A stretch of DNA of 64,000 nt from Oceanihabitans sp. IOP_32. Lineage in GTDB: Bacteria; Bacteroidota; Bacteroidia; Flavobacteriales; Flavobacteriaceae. Shown here in pieces: positions 17,549 through 26,280 of the stretch; positions within the stretch are counted from its first letter, which is position 1, and the number at the start of each line of letters is the position of its first letter. The notes beneath the pieces are model-generated. The model worked only from the letters and a program-made list of their open reading frames with translations, was not told the origin of the DNA and searched no databases. The position numbers and the translations under genes are program-made. The DNA is taken from the NCBI RefSeq assembly GCF_009498295.1, contig NZ_CP040813.1, forward strand, positions 3,231,001 through 3,295,000. The letters are read 5' to 3'.

Positions 17549-18679
17549 ATGTCTAGTAACACAAAAATATATTTATCATCACCTCACATGGGTGGCGCAG
17601 AATTAAAATTCATAAATCAAGCTTTTGACACTAATTGGATAGCGCCCTTAGGACCAAATGTAAATGGTTTTGAGGAGGATTTAAAACGTTTTTTAGGTGG
17701 TGAAAATGAAGTTACTGCTTTAAATTCTGGGACTTCAGCCATACATGTTGCTTTACAGTTGCTGGGGGTTTCAAATGGAGACGAGGTGCTATGCCAAAGT
17801 TTTACATTTTCAGCCTCGGCTAATCCAATTGTTTATCAAGGTGCCAGACCAGTTTTTATCGATAGTGAGCTTGATACTTGGAATATGTCTCCAGAATTAC
17901 TTGAAATTGCTATTAAAGATCGCATTGCGAAATATAAAAAACCCAAAGCGATTGTAGCAGTTCACATTTATGGTATACCTTTTAAAGCGAACGAAATAAA
18001 TGCCATTGCCAAAAAATATGAAATCCCAGTAGTTGAAGATAGTGCCGAAGCTTTTGGGAGCACATATTTTGATAAGGCTTGTGGCACATTATCCGATGTT
18101 GGTGTTTTATCGTTTAACGGCAATAAAATTATAACAACTTCGGGTGGAGGTGCGCTGGTGGTTAAAAACTTAAAGCTGAAGAATAAAGCTGTTTTTTTAG
18201 CAACCCAAGCACGAGATAATGCGCCGCACTACGAGCATTCTTCCATTGGATTTAATTATCGATTAAGCAATGTCCTGGCGGGCATTGGAAGAGGGCAGAT
18301 GGAGGTTATTGAAGATCGCGTAGCATCGAGAAGAAATAATTATAATTTTTATAAATCTAACTTATCAAAATATAAATCTATTCAATTTCTAGAAGAGCCA
18401 GAAGGTGTGTTTTCAAATCGGTGGATGACTTGTATAAATACAGAGTCTTACGAGATGCGCGAGTCTATAAGATTAAATTTACAAGACAATGAAATAGAAT
18501 CCAGACCCTTGTGGAAACCCATGCACTTGCAGGCAGTTTTTAAAGATTGTTTAGCCTTTACAGACGGTACTTCAGAGCGCTTGTTTAACAACGGACTGTG
18601 TTTGCCAAGTGGTTCAAATTTAACGCCAGAAGATTTACAAAGAGTTTTAAGTGTAATTTTAAAAACCCAAAACCAATGA
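17549..18679 (+). CDS. DegT/DnrJ/EryC1/StrS aminotransferase
   Basis: A 376-residue PLP-dependent sugar aminotransferase of the kind (PglE, WecE, ArnB) that aminates 4-keto nucleotide sugars. The sequence shows APLGPNVNGFEEDL, ALNSGTSAIHVALQLLGV for phosphate binding, VEDSAEAFGSTY and the PLP lysine region SFNGNKIITTSGGGAL. RDNAPHYEHSSIGFNYRLSNVLAGIGRGQM matches the substrate-binding region. Its stop overlaps the ATG of the 4,6-dehydratase gene (18676), which would supply the 4-keto substrate, so a UDP-4-amino-6-deoxy sugar is the likely product. An N-acetyltransferase to complete the sugar is not seen here. Confidence 0.88.
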   Translation: MSSNTKIYLSSPHMGGAELKFINQAFDTNWIAPLGPNVNGFEEDLKRFLGGENEVTALNSGTSAIHVALQLLGVSNGDEVLCQSFTFSASANPIVYQGARPVFIDSELDTWNMSPELLEIAIKDRIAKYKKPKAIVAVHIYGIPFKANEINAIAKKYEIPVVEDSAEAFGSTYFDKACGTLSDVGVLSFNGNKIITTSGGGALVVKNLKLKNKAVFLATQARDNAPHYEHSSIGFNYRLSNVLAGIGRGQMEVIEDRVASRRNNYNFYKSNLSKYKSIQFLEEPEGVFSNRWMTCINTESYEMRESIRLNLQDNEIESRPLWKPMHLQAVFKDCLAFTDGTSERLFNNGLCLPSGSNLTPEDLQRVLSVILKTQNQ

Positions 18680-20628
18680 TGACAAATTACTTCAATTATT
18701 ATTCACAGAAATCTGCATCAAAATGGTTGATTTTAGCCATTGATTTATGCATTGTATTGTTAACGTTTTTTGCAACCTATTTCATTCGGTTTAATTTTAC
18801 TTTAAACTTTGACATTGATCAATTCTTATATCAAATACCTTTCTTATTTGTTATTGCCTTAGTAAGCTTTTTAATTGTTGGTCCCTTTAAAAGTGTAATT
18901 AGACATACGGGATTTACAGATATTGTAAACCTATTTAAAGCTACTGCTCTCATGTCGTTTTTAGCGGTGGCATTTATTTTGTTTAACCGATTAACAAATC
19001 TAATTCCGAAATTTACAATACCGCTATCTATAATAGTAATACATGCACTTCTTAGTTTTGTCGCACTTAGCTCAAGCAGATTATTATTTAAAATGTTGTA
19101 TAGGTTTTTAAAATGTAAATTAGCAACTTCTAAGCGCATTCTTATTTATGGTGCTGGAGACTCGGGTATTATTACTTATAACGCCTTAGTGAGCGATTTA
19201 AGAGCGCGAATTAGTGTGGTTGGTTTTATTGATGATGATGAAAATAAGAACGGAAAATCTATCAATGGTATCCCTATTTTTCTAAGGAAAAAAGTTACTA
19301 AAAATTACGTTAAAGCCAATTCTATTAACGAGATTGTGGTAGCCACACAGGCCATAGACTCAATTAACTTATTGAACCTATTAGACAATTTAACCGATTT
19401 AAATGTTAAAGTGACAAAAGTGCCACCAATTGAAAAATGGATTAATGGTGAATTAAGAGCTAATCAAATAAAACAAGTTCAAATTGAAGACTTACTCGAT
19501 AGAGCTCCCATTGAGATAAACAATCCGAATTTATTAAATGAATTTAGAGGTCAAACCATTTTAGTCACAGGGGCAGCTGGATCCATTGGTAGTGAATTGG
19601 TTAAGCAATTGTCTAATTTTGAAGCAAAAAAACTAATTCTTCTCGATCAAGCGGAGTCTGCTTTGTACGATTTGCAACAAGATTTAAAACTAAACGGAAA
19701 AAACAATTTTATCGCTATTGTTGCCGATATAAGAGATGGCTTAAGAGTTGATGGTATTTTTCAAAACCATAAACCAACCATGGTTTTTCATGCGGCTGCT
19801 TATAAGCATGTGCCACTCATGGAGCAATCTCCTTACGAGGCCATAAAAATAAATGTGAATGGTACTAAAATACTAGCAGACACAGCATCGCGTTATCATG
19901 TTAAAAAATTTGTATTTGTATCTACAGATAAAGCGGTTAATCCTACAAGTGTTATGGGAGCTACTAAACGCATGGCCGAAATGTACATTAGTTGCCTTCA
20001 AAAAGAAAGTAAAACCAAATTTATTACAACAAGATTTGGAAACGTACTGGGGTCTAACGGTTCTGTAATCCCATTGTTTAGAAAGCAAATTGAAAATAAC
20101 GGTCCTTTAACCTTAACCCATAAAGATATCACACGCTATTTTATGACTATTCCAGAAGCCTCGCAATTAGTTTTAGAAGCTGGTACTATGGGTAAAGGAG
20201 GAGAAATATTTATTTTCGATATGGGAGATTCTGTAAAAATTTTCGATCTTGCTAAGAATATGATTAATTTATCTGGATTGAGATATCCTGAAGATATAGA
20301 TATTAAAATTACGGGCTTGCGTCCTGGAGAGAAACTTTATGAAGAATTATTAGCAAATGGAGAGAACACTTTGCCTACGTATCATAAGAAAATACTAATT
20401 AGTAAAACTAGAAAAATAAATTATCGTAACTTAAAGTCGCAAATTGAGTCTTTATGTATCACGAACCGCTTCCAAAGCGACGCTATTGTGTTGAAAATGA
20501 AAGCGTTAATTCCAGAATACATGTCTAATAACTCGTATTTCGAAAAATTCGATAAAAAAGCACAAGTATCTAATAAAATACAAAGATTGTTGGGAGGTAA
20601 TGAAGAAAAAGAATACGGTATTTTGTAA
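18676..20628 (+). CDS. Membrane-bound nucleoside-diphosphate sugar 4,6-dehydratase (PglF/CapD type)
   Basis: About 650 residues from the ATG at 18676, which overlaps the DegT stop; an upstream ATG at 18598 lies inside DegT and is unlikely. The N-terminus has four membrane helices (SKWLILAIDLCIVLLTFFAT onward), then a Rossmann-like CoA-binding segment (ILIYGAGDSG), then the SDR catalytic domain with VTGAAGSIGSELV near residue 297, HAAAYKHVPLMEQ, and STDKAVNPTSVMGATKRMAE, where Met replaces the usual SDR Tyr, as in PglF/FlaA1. It would convert UDP-GlcNAc to the UDP-4-keto-6-deoxy sugar used by the aminotransferase. The gene lies directly ahead of the wza/wzc pair. Confidence 0.9.
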   Translation: MMTNYFNYYSQKSASKWLILAIDLCIVLLTFFATYFIRFNFTLNFDIDQFLYQIPFLFVIALVSFLIVGPFKSVIRHTGFTDIVNLFKATALMSFLAVAFILFNRLTNLIPKFTIPLSIIVIHALLSFVALSSSRLLFKMLYRFLKCKLATSKRILIYGAGDSGIITYNALVSDLRARISVVGFIDDDENKNGKSINGIPIFLRKKVTKNYVKANSINEIVVATQAIDSINLLNLLDNLTDLNVKVTKVPPIEKWINGELRANQIKQVQIEDLLDRAPIEINNPNLLNEFRGQTILVTGAAGSIGSELVKQLSNFEAKKLILLDQAESALYDLQQDLKLNGKNNFIAIVADIRDGLRVDGIFQNHKPTMVFHAAAYKHVPLMEQSPYEAIKINVNGTKILADTASRYHVKKFVFVSTDKAVNPTSVMGATKRMAEMYISCLQKESKTKFITTRFGNVLGSNGSVIPLFRKQIENNGPLTLTHKDITRYFMTIPEASQLVLEAGTMGKGGEIFIFDMGDSVKIFDLAKNMINLSGLRYPEDIDIKITGLRPGEKLYEELLANGENTLPTYHKKILISKTRKINYRNLKSQIESLCITNRFQSDAIVLKMKALIPEYMSNNSYFEKFDKKAQVSNKIQRLLGGNEEKEYGIL

Positions 20629-20657
20629 AATAGTATCTAAACAAATTGTAGCAGCTT

Positions 20658-21443
20658 ATGAAAAAAAATATTTTCACCCCCAAAGTTTCGGTTTTATGTA
20701 TTTTGTTTTTAGTTTTTTTTAGTTCATGTAAAACAAAGCAAGACATTGTGTATTTTCAAAACGCTAAAAATTTTGAAACGATTACCGATGTAGAAACCTT
20801 TAGAGCAAAACTAAAAGTTGGAGACATTCTTAGTATTTATGTTTCTGTTTTTAGTGCTGGAGATGTCGATCCTGCAGAACCGTATAATATAAAAATTCAA
20901 ACCGGGCCAGGTCAAGGTCAGTTAATAGATTATTTAATAGATGCAGATGGCAATATAGATTTTCCTGTTTTGGGTAAAATCAAATTACTAGGGTTATCTA
21001 TTGAAGAAGCCAAAACACTATTTAAACAAAAATTTGAGGAAGCCGAGCTACTTAACGATCCTGTTATAATAATGCGTGTTTTAAATTTTAGAATAACAGT
21101 GGCTGGAGAGGTAAATAATCCAGGGGTTTATCAAGTAAGTGGTGAACGAGTTTCTATTATAGAAGCCATAGGTATGGCTGGCGATTTAACGATTAAAGGG
21201 CGTCGAGATAATGTTATGGTTGTTAGAAATACCAACGGCACAAAAACCATTACTTACATAGACTTAACAACCAAAGAAGTCTTTAATTCTCCGGTGTATT
21301 ATTTAACTCAAAATGATATTGTTTATGTAGAACCTAACAATTCTGCGGTTAGTGGAGCATCTGGAGATTTAAGGATTGGTACTATTATTAGTATTACATC
21401 GTTTATTTTAACAACAGCACTTATTTTTGTAACAAGAAATTAA
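20658..21443 (+). CDS. Wza-like polysaccharide export lipoprotein
   Basis: A 261-residue outer-membrane export protein. The N-terminal signal ends in FFSSCKTKQ, a lipobox with the lipidated Cys near residue 24. LKVGDILSIYVSVF starts the polysaccharide export domain (PES), and VAGEVNNPGVYQVSGERVSIIEAIGMAGDL is the SLBB domain. The C-terminus ends in one hydrophobic segment (IISITSFILTTALIFV). With the kinase gene starting four bases later it would form the Wza-Wzc trans-envelope export complex. It is shorter than enterobacterial Wza and resembles the BexD/Wza-like proteins common in Bacteroidota. Confidence 0.9.
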   Translation: MKKNIFTPKVSVLCILFLVFFSSCKTKQDIVYFQNAKNFETITDVETFRAKLKVGDILSIYVSVFSAGDVDPAEPYNIKIQTGPGQGQLIDYLIDADGNIDFPVLGKIKLLGLSIEEAKTLFKQKFEEAELLNDPVIIMRVLNFRITVAGEVNNPGVYQVSGERVSIIEAIGMAGDLTIKGRRDNVMVVRNTNGTKTITYIDLTTKEVFNSPVYYLTQNDIVYVEPNNSAVSGASGDLRIGTIISITSFILTTALIFVTRN

Positions 21444-21447
21444 TTTT

Positions 21448-23832
21448 ATGATTACAAATGATAATAAAACAACAAACACCGTTGGACCGGAGTCATTTAA
21501 TTTAAAGAAAACCATCTCAAAATACACCAAGCAGTGGAAATGGTTTTTGTTAAGCCTTTTTTTATGCCTTAGTTTCTCTTTTTTCTATTTAAGGTATACT
21601 TCACCAAAATTCGCTGCCTATTCTAAAATAATGATTTTAGATGATGCAGAAAGCAGCTCTGGTATAGATGTTTTTAAGGATTTATCTATTTTTTCTGAAA
21701 AAGAAGAAGCTGCTATAGAAGATGAAATTCAAGTAATCACTTCAAGAAGTTTCATGCAAAATATTGTAAAAACCTTAAAACTAAATGTACAATATTTTAC
21801 AAAGGGAAGAATTTATGAATCTGAGTTGTATAAAAAACCACCCATAATCATTAATTTTATTGCTTCAGATTCTGTAATAAATAAGGTCAATTTCAATTTC
21901 TATATAAATATAACCTCAGATAGTAATTTTAATTATCAGGTTTTAGAAGACGACCCTCCAAAGAAAATTATTTTTGGCGAAAACATCCCAACTTTTTTTA
22001 ATGGTATGATTATTACGCCTAGCCCATATTTAAATAATTATATTGGCAAAACTATTCGCGTAAAAATTACTCCTATTGAGCGTGTTTCGGCACAATTAAA
22101 GAATAAAATCTCTATAGTACCCGCCGCAAGATCCTCAAAAGTACTCACTGTAAGCATTGTAGATCCTGTTAAAGAGAAAGCTATGGATGTTTTAAATCAT
22201 TTAATAGATGAGTACAACACGTCAACTTTAGAAAAAAAGAACATTAAATCTATAAATACCGCTAAATTAATTGACGATCGTGTTGAATTAATAGCACAAG
22301 ATTTAGTTAGTGTAGATAGCAGTATTGTAAGGTTTAAAACCGGTAATAAAGTGACTGATGTGACGTCTGAAGCTGGTATGTTTTTATCATCTAGTGCACA
22401 AAACGAACAACAATTAGATGCCACACGTACCCAACTGCGTTTGCTTAGTTCGGTTAGTGAGTCTTTAACCGATGACTCTTATCATTCAATACCATCAAAT
22501 TTGGGTTCTGGAGACCCTTCAATTGCGGCTTTAACCGCTAAATACAATGAGTTAGTTCAGCGTCGAAATGCGCTTTTGCAGAATGGTGCTGGAAAAAAAA
22601 ACCAAATGGTGGCACAGTTTGAGAAATCTATAAATAGCATCAAACAGGATTTAAAAAATAGTGTAGAGAACTCTAAGAAGTCTTTTGGAATACAGATATC
22701 TAGTTTAGAAAATCAATCGAGTAGAATTAATTCCAGAATTTATTCAGTTCCTGGACAACAAAGTAAATTAAGATCTATTGAGCGTAAACGAGGTATAAAA
22801 GAGTCTATTTATTTATACCTTTTAGAAAAAAGGGAAGAAGCCATAATTTCTCAAACCGCGACATCACCAAATTTAAAGGTTATCGATAGGCCTTACGCAC
22901 TAGACGGCCAAGTCTCTCCAAATGCCAGAATGGTGTATTTTGGAGCTTTATTTATTGGATTGTTTATACCCTTTTCCATCATTTATGTTTCAGATTTATT
23001 AGATACCAAAATCCATAATAAAGAAGATTTAGAAAAAGAAATAAGAAACATTCCTATTCTTGGAGAAATTCCAGAAGTGAAGTCTAAAAATGTTTTAGTA
23101 GAGAGAAACGACCGTTCCATTTTGTCTGAGTCTTTTAGAATTATTAGAACGAATTTTGAATATATAAAACGCGGTCGAAAGTTAGTTAATAACAAAAACA
23201 TAATTTTTATTACCTCTACCATAAATGGTGAAGGGAAATCTTTTTTCAGTATGAATATGGCTTTAACACTTGCCAATACAAATAAAAGTGTCTTGTTAGT
23301 TGGTGCCGATATTAGAAACCCTAAACTGCTTTTAGGTTTAAGCAGTCAGAATAAAAACAAAATTACAAAACGTGGACTAACAGATTATCTAGTTGATGAG
23401 AGTGTTTTGCCAAATGACTTTATTAATACCTATGAAATTAAAGGTAATAAATTAGATATTCTATTATCGGGTAAGGTGCCACCTAATCCAGCCGAAATAT
23501 TAATGAGCGATAGGATGAAAACACTTTTTGATACCGTCTCTAAGCAGTATGATTATGTCATTGTCGATACCGCACCCGCCATGTTGGTAACCGACACCTT
23601 ATTATTTAGCCAAAATGCGGGATTCACTATTTATTTAACACGAGCAAATTATACCGAAAAAAGAATTTTAAATTTTGCCAAAGAGCTACATAGTGAAAAT
23701 AAACTTAACGGTATGATGCTTGTTGTTAACGATGTTAAAAAATCTAATTTTGGATATGGCGCCAAATATGGCTACTATAGCGATCAGAAAAAAGGTTTTT
23801 TAAAACAAATATTTACTAATAAGTCCACATAA
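21448..23832 (+). CDS. Wzc-like chain-length determinant and tyrosine autokinase
   Basis: A 794-residue inner-membrane protein joining a Wzz domain to a BY-type tyrosine kinase. One membrane helix lies near 32-50 and another near 495-515 (YFGALFIGLFIPFSIIYVSDL), with a long periplasmic coiled-coil region between. The cytosolic kinase has a P-loop STINGEGKSFF near 590, Walker A' VLLVGADIRNP near 616, where Gly stands in place of the first Asp usual in Wzc, and Walker B YDYVIVDTAPA. The tail is tyrosine-rich (FGYGAKYGYYSDQ), the usual autophosphorylation cluster. It would control chain length and export with the lipoprotein encoded four bases upstream. It is the last gene of the plus-strand arm. 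Confidence 0.9.
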   Translation: MITNDNKTTNTVGPESFNLKKTISKYTKQWKWFLLSLFLCLSFSFFYLRYTSPKFAAYSKIMILDDAESSSGIDVFKDLSIFSEKEEAAIEDEIQVITSRSFMQNIVKTLKLNVQYFTKGRIYESELYKKPPIIINFIASDSVINKVNFNFYINITSDSNFNYQVLEDDPPKKIIFGENIPTFFNGMIITPSPYLNNYIGKTIRVKITPIERVSAQLKNKISIVPAARSSKVLTVSIVDPVKEKAMDVLNHLIDEYNTSTLEKKNIKSINTAKLIDDRVELIAQDLVSVDSSIVRFKTGNKVTDVTSEAGMFLSSSAQNEQQLDATRTQLRLLSSVSESLTDDSYHSIPSNLGSGDPSIAALTAKYNELVQRRNALLQNGAGKKNQMVAQFEKSINSIKQDLKNSVENSKKSFGIQISSLENQSSRINSRIYSVPGQQSKLRSIERKRGIKESIYLYLLEKREEAIISQTATSPNLKVIDRPYALDGQVSPNARMVYFGALFIGLFIPFSIIYVSDLLDTKIHNKEDLEKEIRNIPILGEIPEVKSKNVLVERNDRSILSESFRIIRTNFEYIKRGRKLVNNKNIIFITSTINGEGKSFFSMNMALTLANTNKSVLLVGADIRNPKLLLGLSSQNKNKITKRGLTDYLVDESVLPNDFINTYEIKGNKLDILLSGKVPPNPAEILMSDRMKTLFDTVSKQYDYVIVDTAPAMLVTDTLLFSQNAGFTIYLTRANYTEKRILNFAKELHSENKLNGMMLVVNDVKKSNFGYGAKYGYYSDQKKGFLKQIFTNKST

Positions 23833-23976
23833 CATTCAATGATTCTCTTGTTTTATTTTATCGATTTTAAGAGATGTAACTTAAATTAATGTTTGTTTTC
23901 TAAATAAAACAGTATCTGAGATGTAGAGCAGAAGGGATATTTTTAAAATGTGTTTATACCTTCTTATTCAAGATTG

Positions 23977-25008
23977 TTATTTTATTATTTCTACTTCAAA
24001 TAACTTATCCCATAGTTTTCCAGTAACAAATAAAGTTTCAGTTTTGGTATTGAAAGCAAGACCATTTAAAACATCCAATTTGGGGTGCTGGGTAACCTTT
24101 TTGCGTAGGGGAGAAAAGTCTACAACACCAACAACGGCACCATTTACCGGATTTATAATGGCAACACCGTTTTTGCCATAAATATTGGCGTAAATATAGC
24201 CGTCTATCCATTCTAACTCATTAATACGTCCAATTTTACCTTTATTGGTAAAGACTTGAATGTAATCTTGTTCTTCCAAGGTTTCAGGATTTAAAGTCCA
24301 TATTTTCTCGGTACCATCGCTCTTAAAAATTGTTTCACCGTCGTTACATAAACCCCAGCCTTCTTTACTGGCGCCGTATTTAAAGGTGCTTAAGCGCTCT
24401 AAACGCTCTAAATCGTAAACAAAACCTGTATTTTCTTGCCAGGTTAATTGGTATAATTTACCATTTAAAATGGTTAAGCCTTCACCAAAATACTCATCAG
24501 ATAAATTTATATTCTTTAAAACTTCACCGGTCTTGTAAACAATTTTTCTAAGTTTCGATTCTTTATACTGTCCTGTACTTTCGTAAATGAAATCTTCGTA
24601 AAATTCCAACCCTTGCGTGTACGAAGTAATATCATGTGGGTATTCGTTTATAATATTAAAAGTATATATTTTTGGCGCTTCATTATTTAAGATGGTAACA
24701 CTTGTTTTGGCCTTTTGAGTTTCATCTTTTAAATAAATGGTGGCTTCAATTTCATGTTTTCCTAATTTATGATTAATTAAGATATGATTCTTCTCGATTT
24801 TTTCCCCATTTAAAGTATAAGACACAGAGTCGATGGTGTAGCTCTTTTTGTTTATTATCGTTAAATTTAGAGTATCAGATATTGAAAGATTACCCTTTAA
24901 AGCATTTGTTTTAATAGCGAAATCGTTTTTTTTCTGACTAGAACTTGATCCACAAGAAGTAATGATAAGACTTAAAAATATGATTGTGAATGATTTGTAG
25001 ATACTCAT
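23977..25008 (-). CDS. Glutaminyl-peptide cyclotransferase, lipoprotein
   Basis: A single-domain beta-propeller glutamine cyclotransferase (PF05096 type) that would form N-terminal pyroglutamate on exported proteins. The ATG at 25008 gives a signal peptide ending in LIITSCGSSSSQ, a lipobox; the ATG at 25050 would place 14 odd residues before it. The enzyme domain shows HDITSYTQGLEFYEDFIYESTGQYKESKLRK, EGLTILNGKLYQLTWQENTGFVYD and LNELEW-like blades ending with LNGLAFNTKTETLFVTGKLWDKLFEV, the characteristic family end. About 100 residues between lipobox and propeller form an Ig-like region. It is divergent from the SRP RNA gene. Confidence 0.85.
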   Translation of the reverse strand: MSIYKSFTIIFLSLIITSCGSSSSQKKNDFAIKTNALKGNLSISDTLNLTIINKKSYTIDSVSYTLNGEKIEKNHILINHKLGKHEIEATIYLKDETQKAKTSVTILNNEAPKIYTFNIINEYPHDITSYTQGLEFYEDFIYESTGQYKESKLRKIVYKTGEVLKNINLSDEYFGEGLTILNGKLYQLTWQENTGFVYDLERLERLSTFKYGASKEGWGLCNDGETIFKSDGTEKIWTLNPETLEEQDYIQVFTNKGKIGRINELEWIDGYIYANIYGKNGVAIINPVNGAVVGVVDFSPLRKKVTQHPKLDVLNGLAFNTKTETLFVTGKLWDKLFEVEIIK

Positions 25009-25062
25009 GATAGGTTTAAATTTTCGAGCAAGATATTTATTTAAAAACATTTTAAAAAATTA

Positions 25063-25092
25063 TTGCAGAGATTTTAAAAGATTGTATATTTG
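25063..25092 (+). promoter_or_regulatory. Promoter of the SRP RNA gene
   Basis: A TTG at 25063-25065 and TATATTTG at 25085-25092, 19 bases apart, match the Bacteroidota -33/-7 pattern (TTG, TAnnTTTG). The distance from the box to the first paired base of the RNA at 25097 fits transcription starting at the RNA end. Confidence 0.75.
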
Positions 25093-25096
25093 CACC

Positions 25097-25190
25097 GGCA
25101 AGTCCTACACAACCAGCTCCTGTTGAATCCTCCAGGGCGGGAACGCAGCAAAGGTAGATGGTCGTAGCGGTGTGATGTAGGTAGCTTGCC
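25097..25190 (+). ncRNA. ffs: Small signal recognition particle RNA (4.5S type)
   Basis: About 94 bases fold into one long hairpin: GGCAAG at the 5' end pairs with CTTGCC at the 3' end, and the apical domain contains TCCAGGGCGGGAACGCAGC and AAGGTAGA, with the GGAA tetraloop and asymmetric loop recognised by Ffh. This is the standard bacterial small SRP RNA. A run of eight T directly follows and should serve as terminator, and a good promoter precedes it. The RNA works with Ffh in co-translational targeting of membrane proteins. Confidence 0.95.
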
Positions 25191-25336
25191 TTTTTTTTGA
25201 AGTCATAATCAATTTAAAACAATTGATTTTTAATATAGAAAAGATTTATTGGTTGTTACTAGTAAATCTTTTTTCGTTTACAAGTGTTTTGTCATTTTCA
25301 TTATTAAATTTAAGTTTTAATTACTAACTCATTTTT

Positions 25337-26140
25337 ATGTCTAAAGTTGTTTTAATAACTGGTGGCTCCTCAGGAATAGGAAAGTCGGTTGGGGAGTATT
25401 TAACCCAAAAAGGATTTACAGTTTATGGAACCAGCCGAAATCCAGAACAATACAAAAACAGTATGTTTCCCATACTCAGATTAGATGTTAAGAACAAGGA
25501 CAGCATTACAGAAACTGTGAGTTATATTATTAAAAAAGAGGGGAAATTAAATGTTGTTGTCAATAATGCAGGGGCTGGAATTACTGGACCCATAGAGGAA
25601 ATTCCAGAAACTGAGATTAAAGCAAATTTCGACACTAATTTTTTTGGACCTATCAATGTGATTAAAGCCATTTTACCACAAATGCGTAAACAGCAATCGG
25701 GCTTAATAATTAATGTAACCTCTATTGCGGGATATATGGGGTTACCTTATCGCGGAATTTACAGTGCAAGTAAAGGCGCTTTAGAGCTTTTAACAGAGGC
25801 CTTTAGAATGGAGTTAAAAGCTTTTAATATTAATATGACTAATGTGGCTCCTGGTGATTTTGCTACCAATATCGCAGCAGGTAGGTATCACGCTCCTTTA
25901 CTAGACGATTCTCCTTATAAAAAAACCTATGGCAAGACTTTAGAATTAATGAATGAACATGTGGATGCTGGTAGTAATCCCAATATGATGGCAGAAGCCA
26001 TTTTTAAGATTATAAACACTAAAAATCCTAAAGTTCATTACAAAATAGGGGAGTTTATGCAAAAATTCTCTATCGTGCTCAAAAGAATTCTACCCGACAA
26101 GCTTTACGAGAAGCTTCTTATGAAGCATTACAAGTTGTAA
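25337..26140 (+). CDS. Short-chain dehydrogenase/reductase
   Basis: A 267-residue classical SDR oxidoreductase. ITGGSSGIGKSVGEYL (residues 7-22) is the TGxxxGxG cofactor motif, VVNNAGAG follows near 78, and the catalytic set is Ser in NVTSIAG, then Tyr and Lys in YSASKGALE. The Arg after the second strand (TSRNPE) suggests NADPH. The wording TEAFRMELKAFNINMTNVAPGDFATNI resembles the DltE/retinol dehydrogenase-like group. The substrate is unknown. The gene stands alone, about 145 bases after the SRP RNA. Confidence 0.87.
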   Translation: MSKVVLITGGSSGIGKSVGEYLTQKGFTVYGTSRNPEQYKNSMFPILRLDVKNKDSITETVSYIIKKEGKLNVVVNNAGAGITGPIEEIPETEIKANFDTNFFGPINVIKAILPQMRKQQSGLIINVTSIAGYMGLPYRGIYSASKGALELLTEAFRMELKAFNINMTNVAPGDFATNIAAGRYHAPLLDDSPYKKTYGKTLELMNEHVDAGSNPNMMAEAIFKIINTKNPKVHYKIGEFMQKFSIVLKRILPDKLYEKLLMKHYKL

Positions 26141-26280
26141 TATCTTTCTATAGCGTTAAACATATCTTTCTACTTTTTAAAAATTAAATGTTAAAGCTTC
26201 ATTAATTTTAGGGGTTCAACATGGAATTGGTCTGAAAGTCATCTAAATTTGTTATATCTTAAACTACAAAATAAATTTCG

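Noticed and set aside
18598-18675. Upstream ATG extending the 4,6-dehydratase by 26 residues
   Set aside because: The extension lies wholly inside the DegT coding sequence and has no membrane or family similarity; ATG at 18676 gives the usual overlap start.
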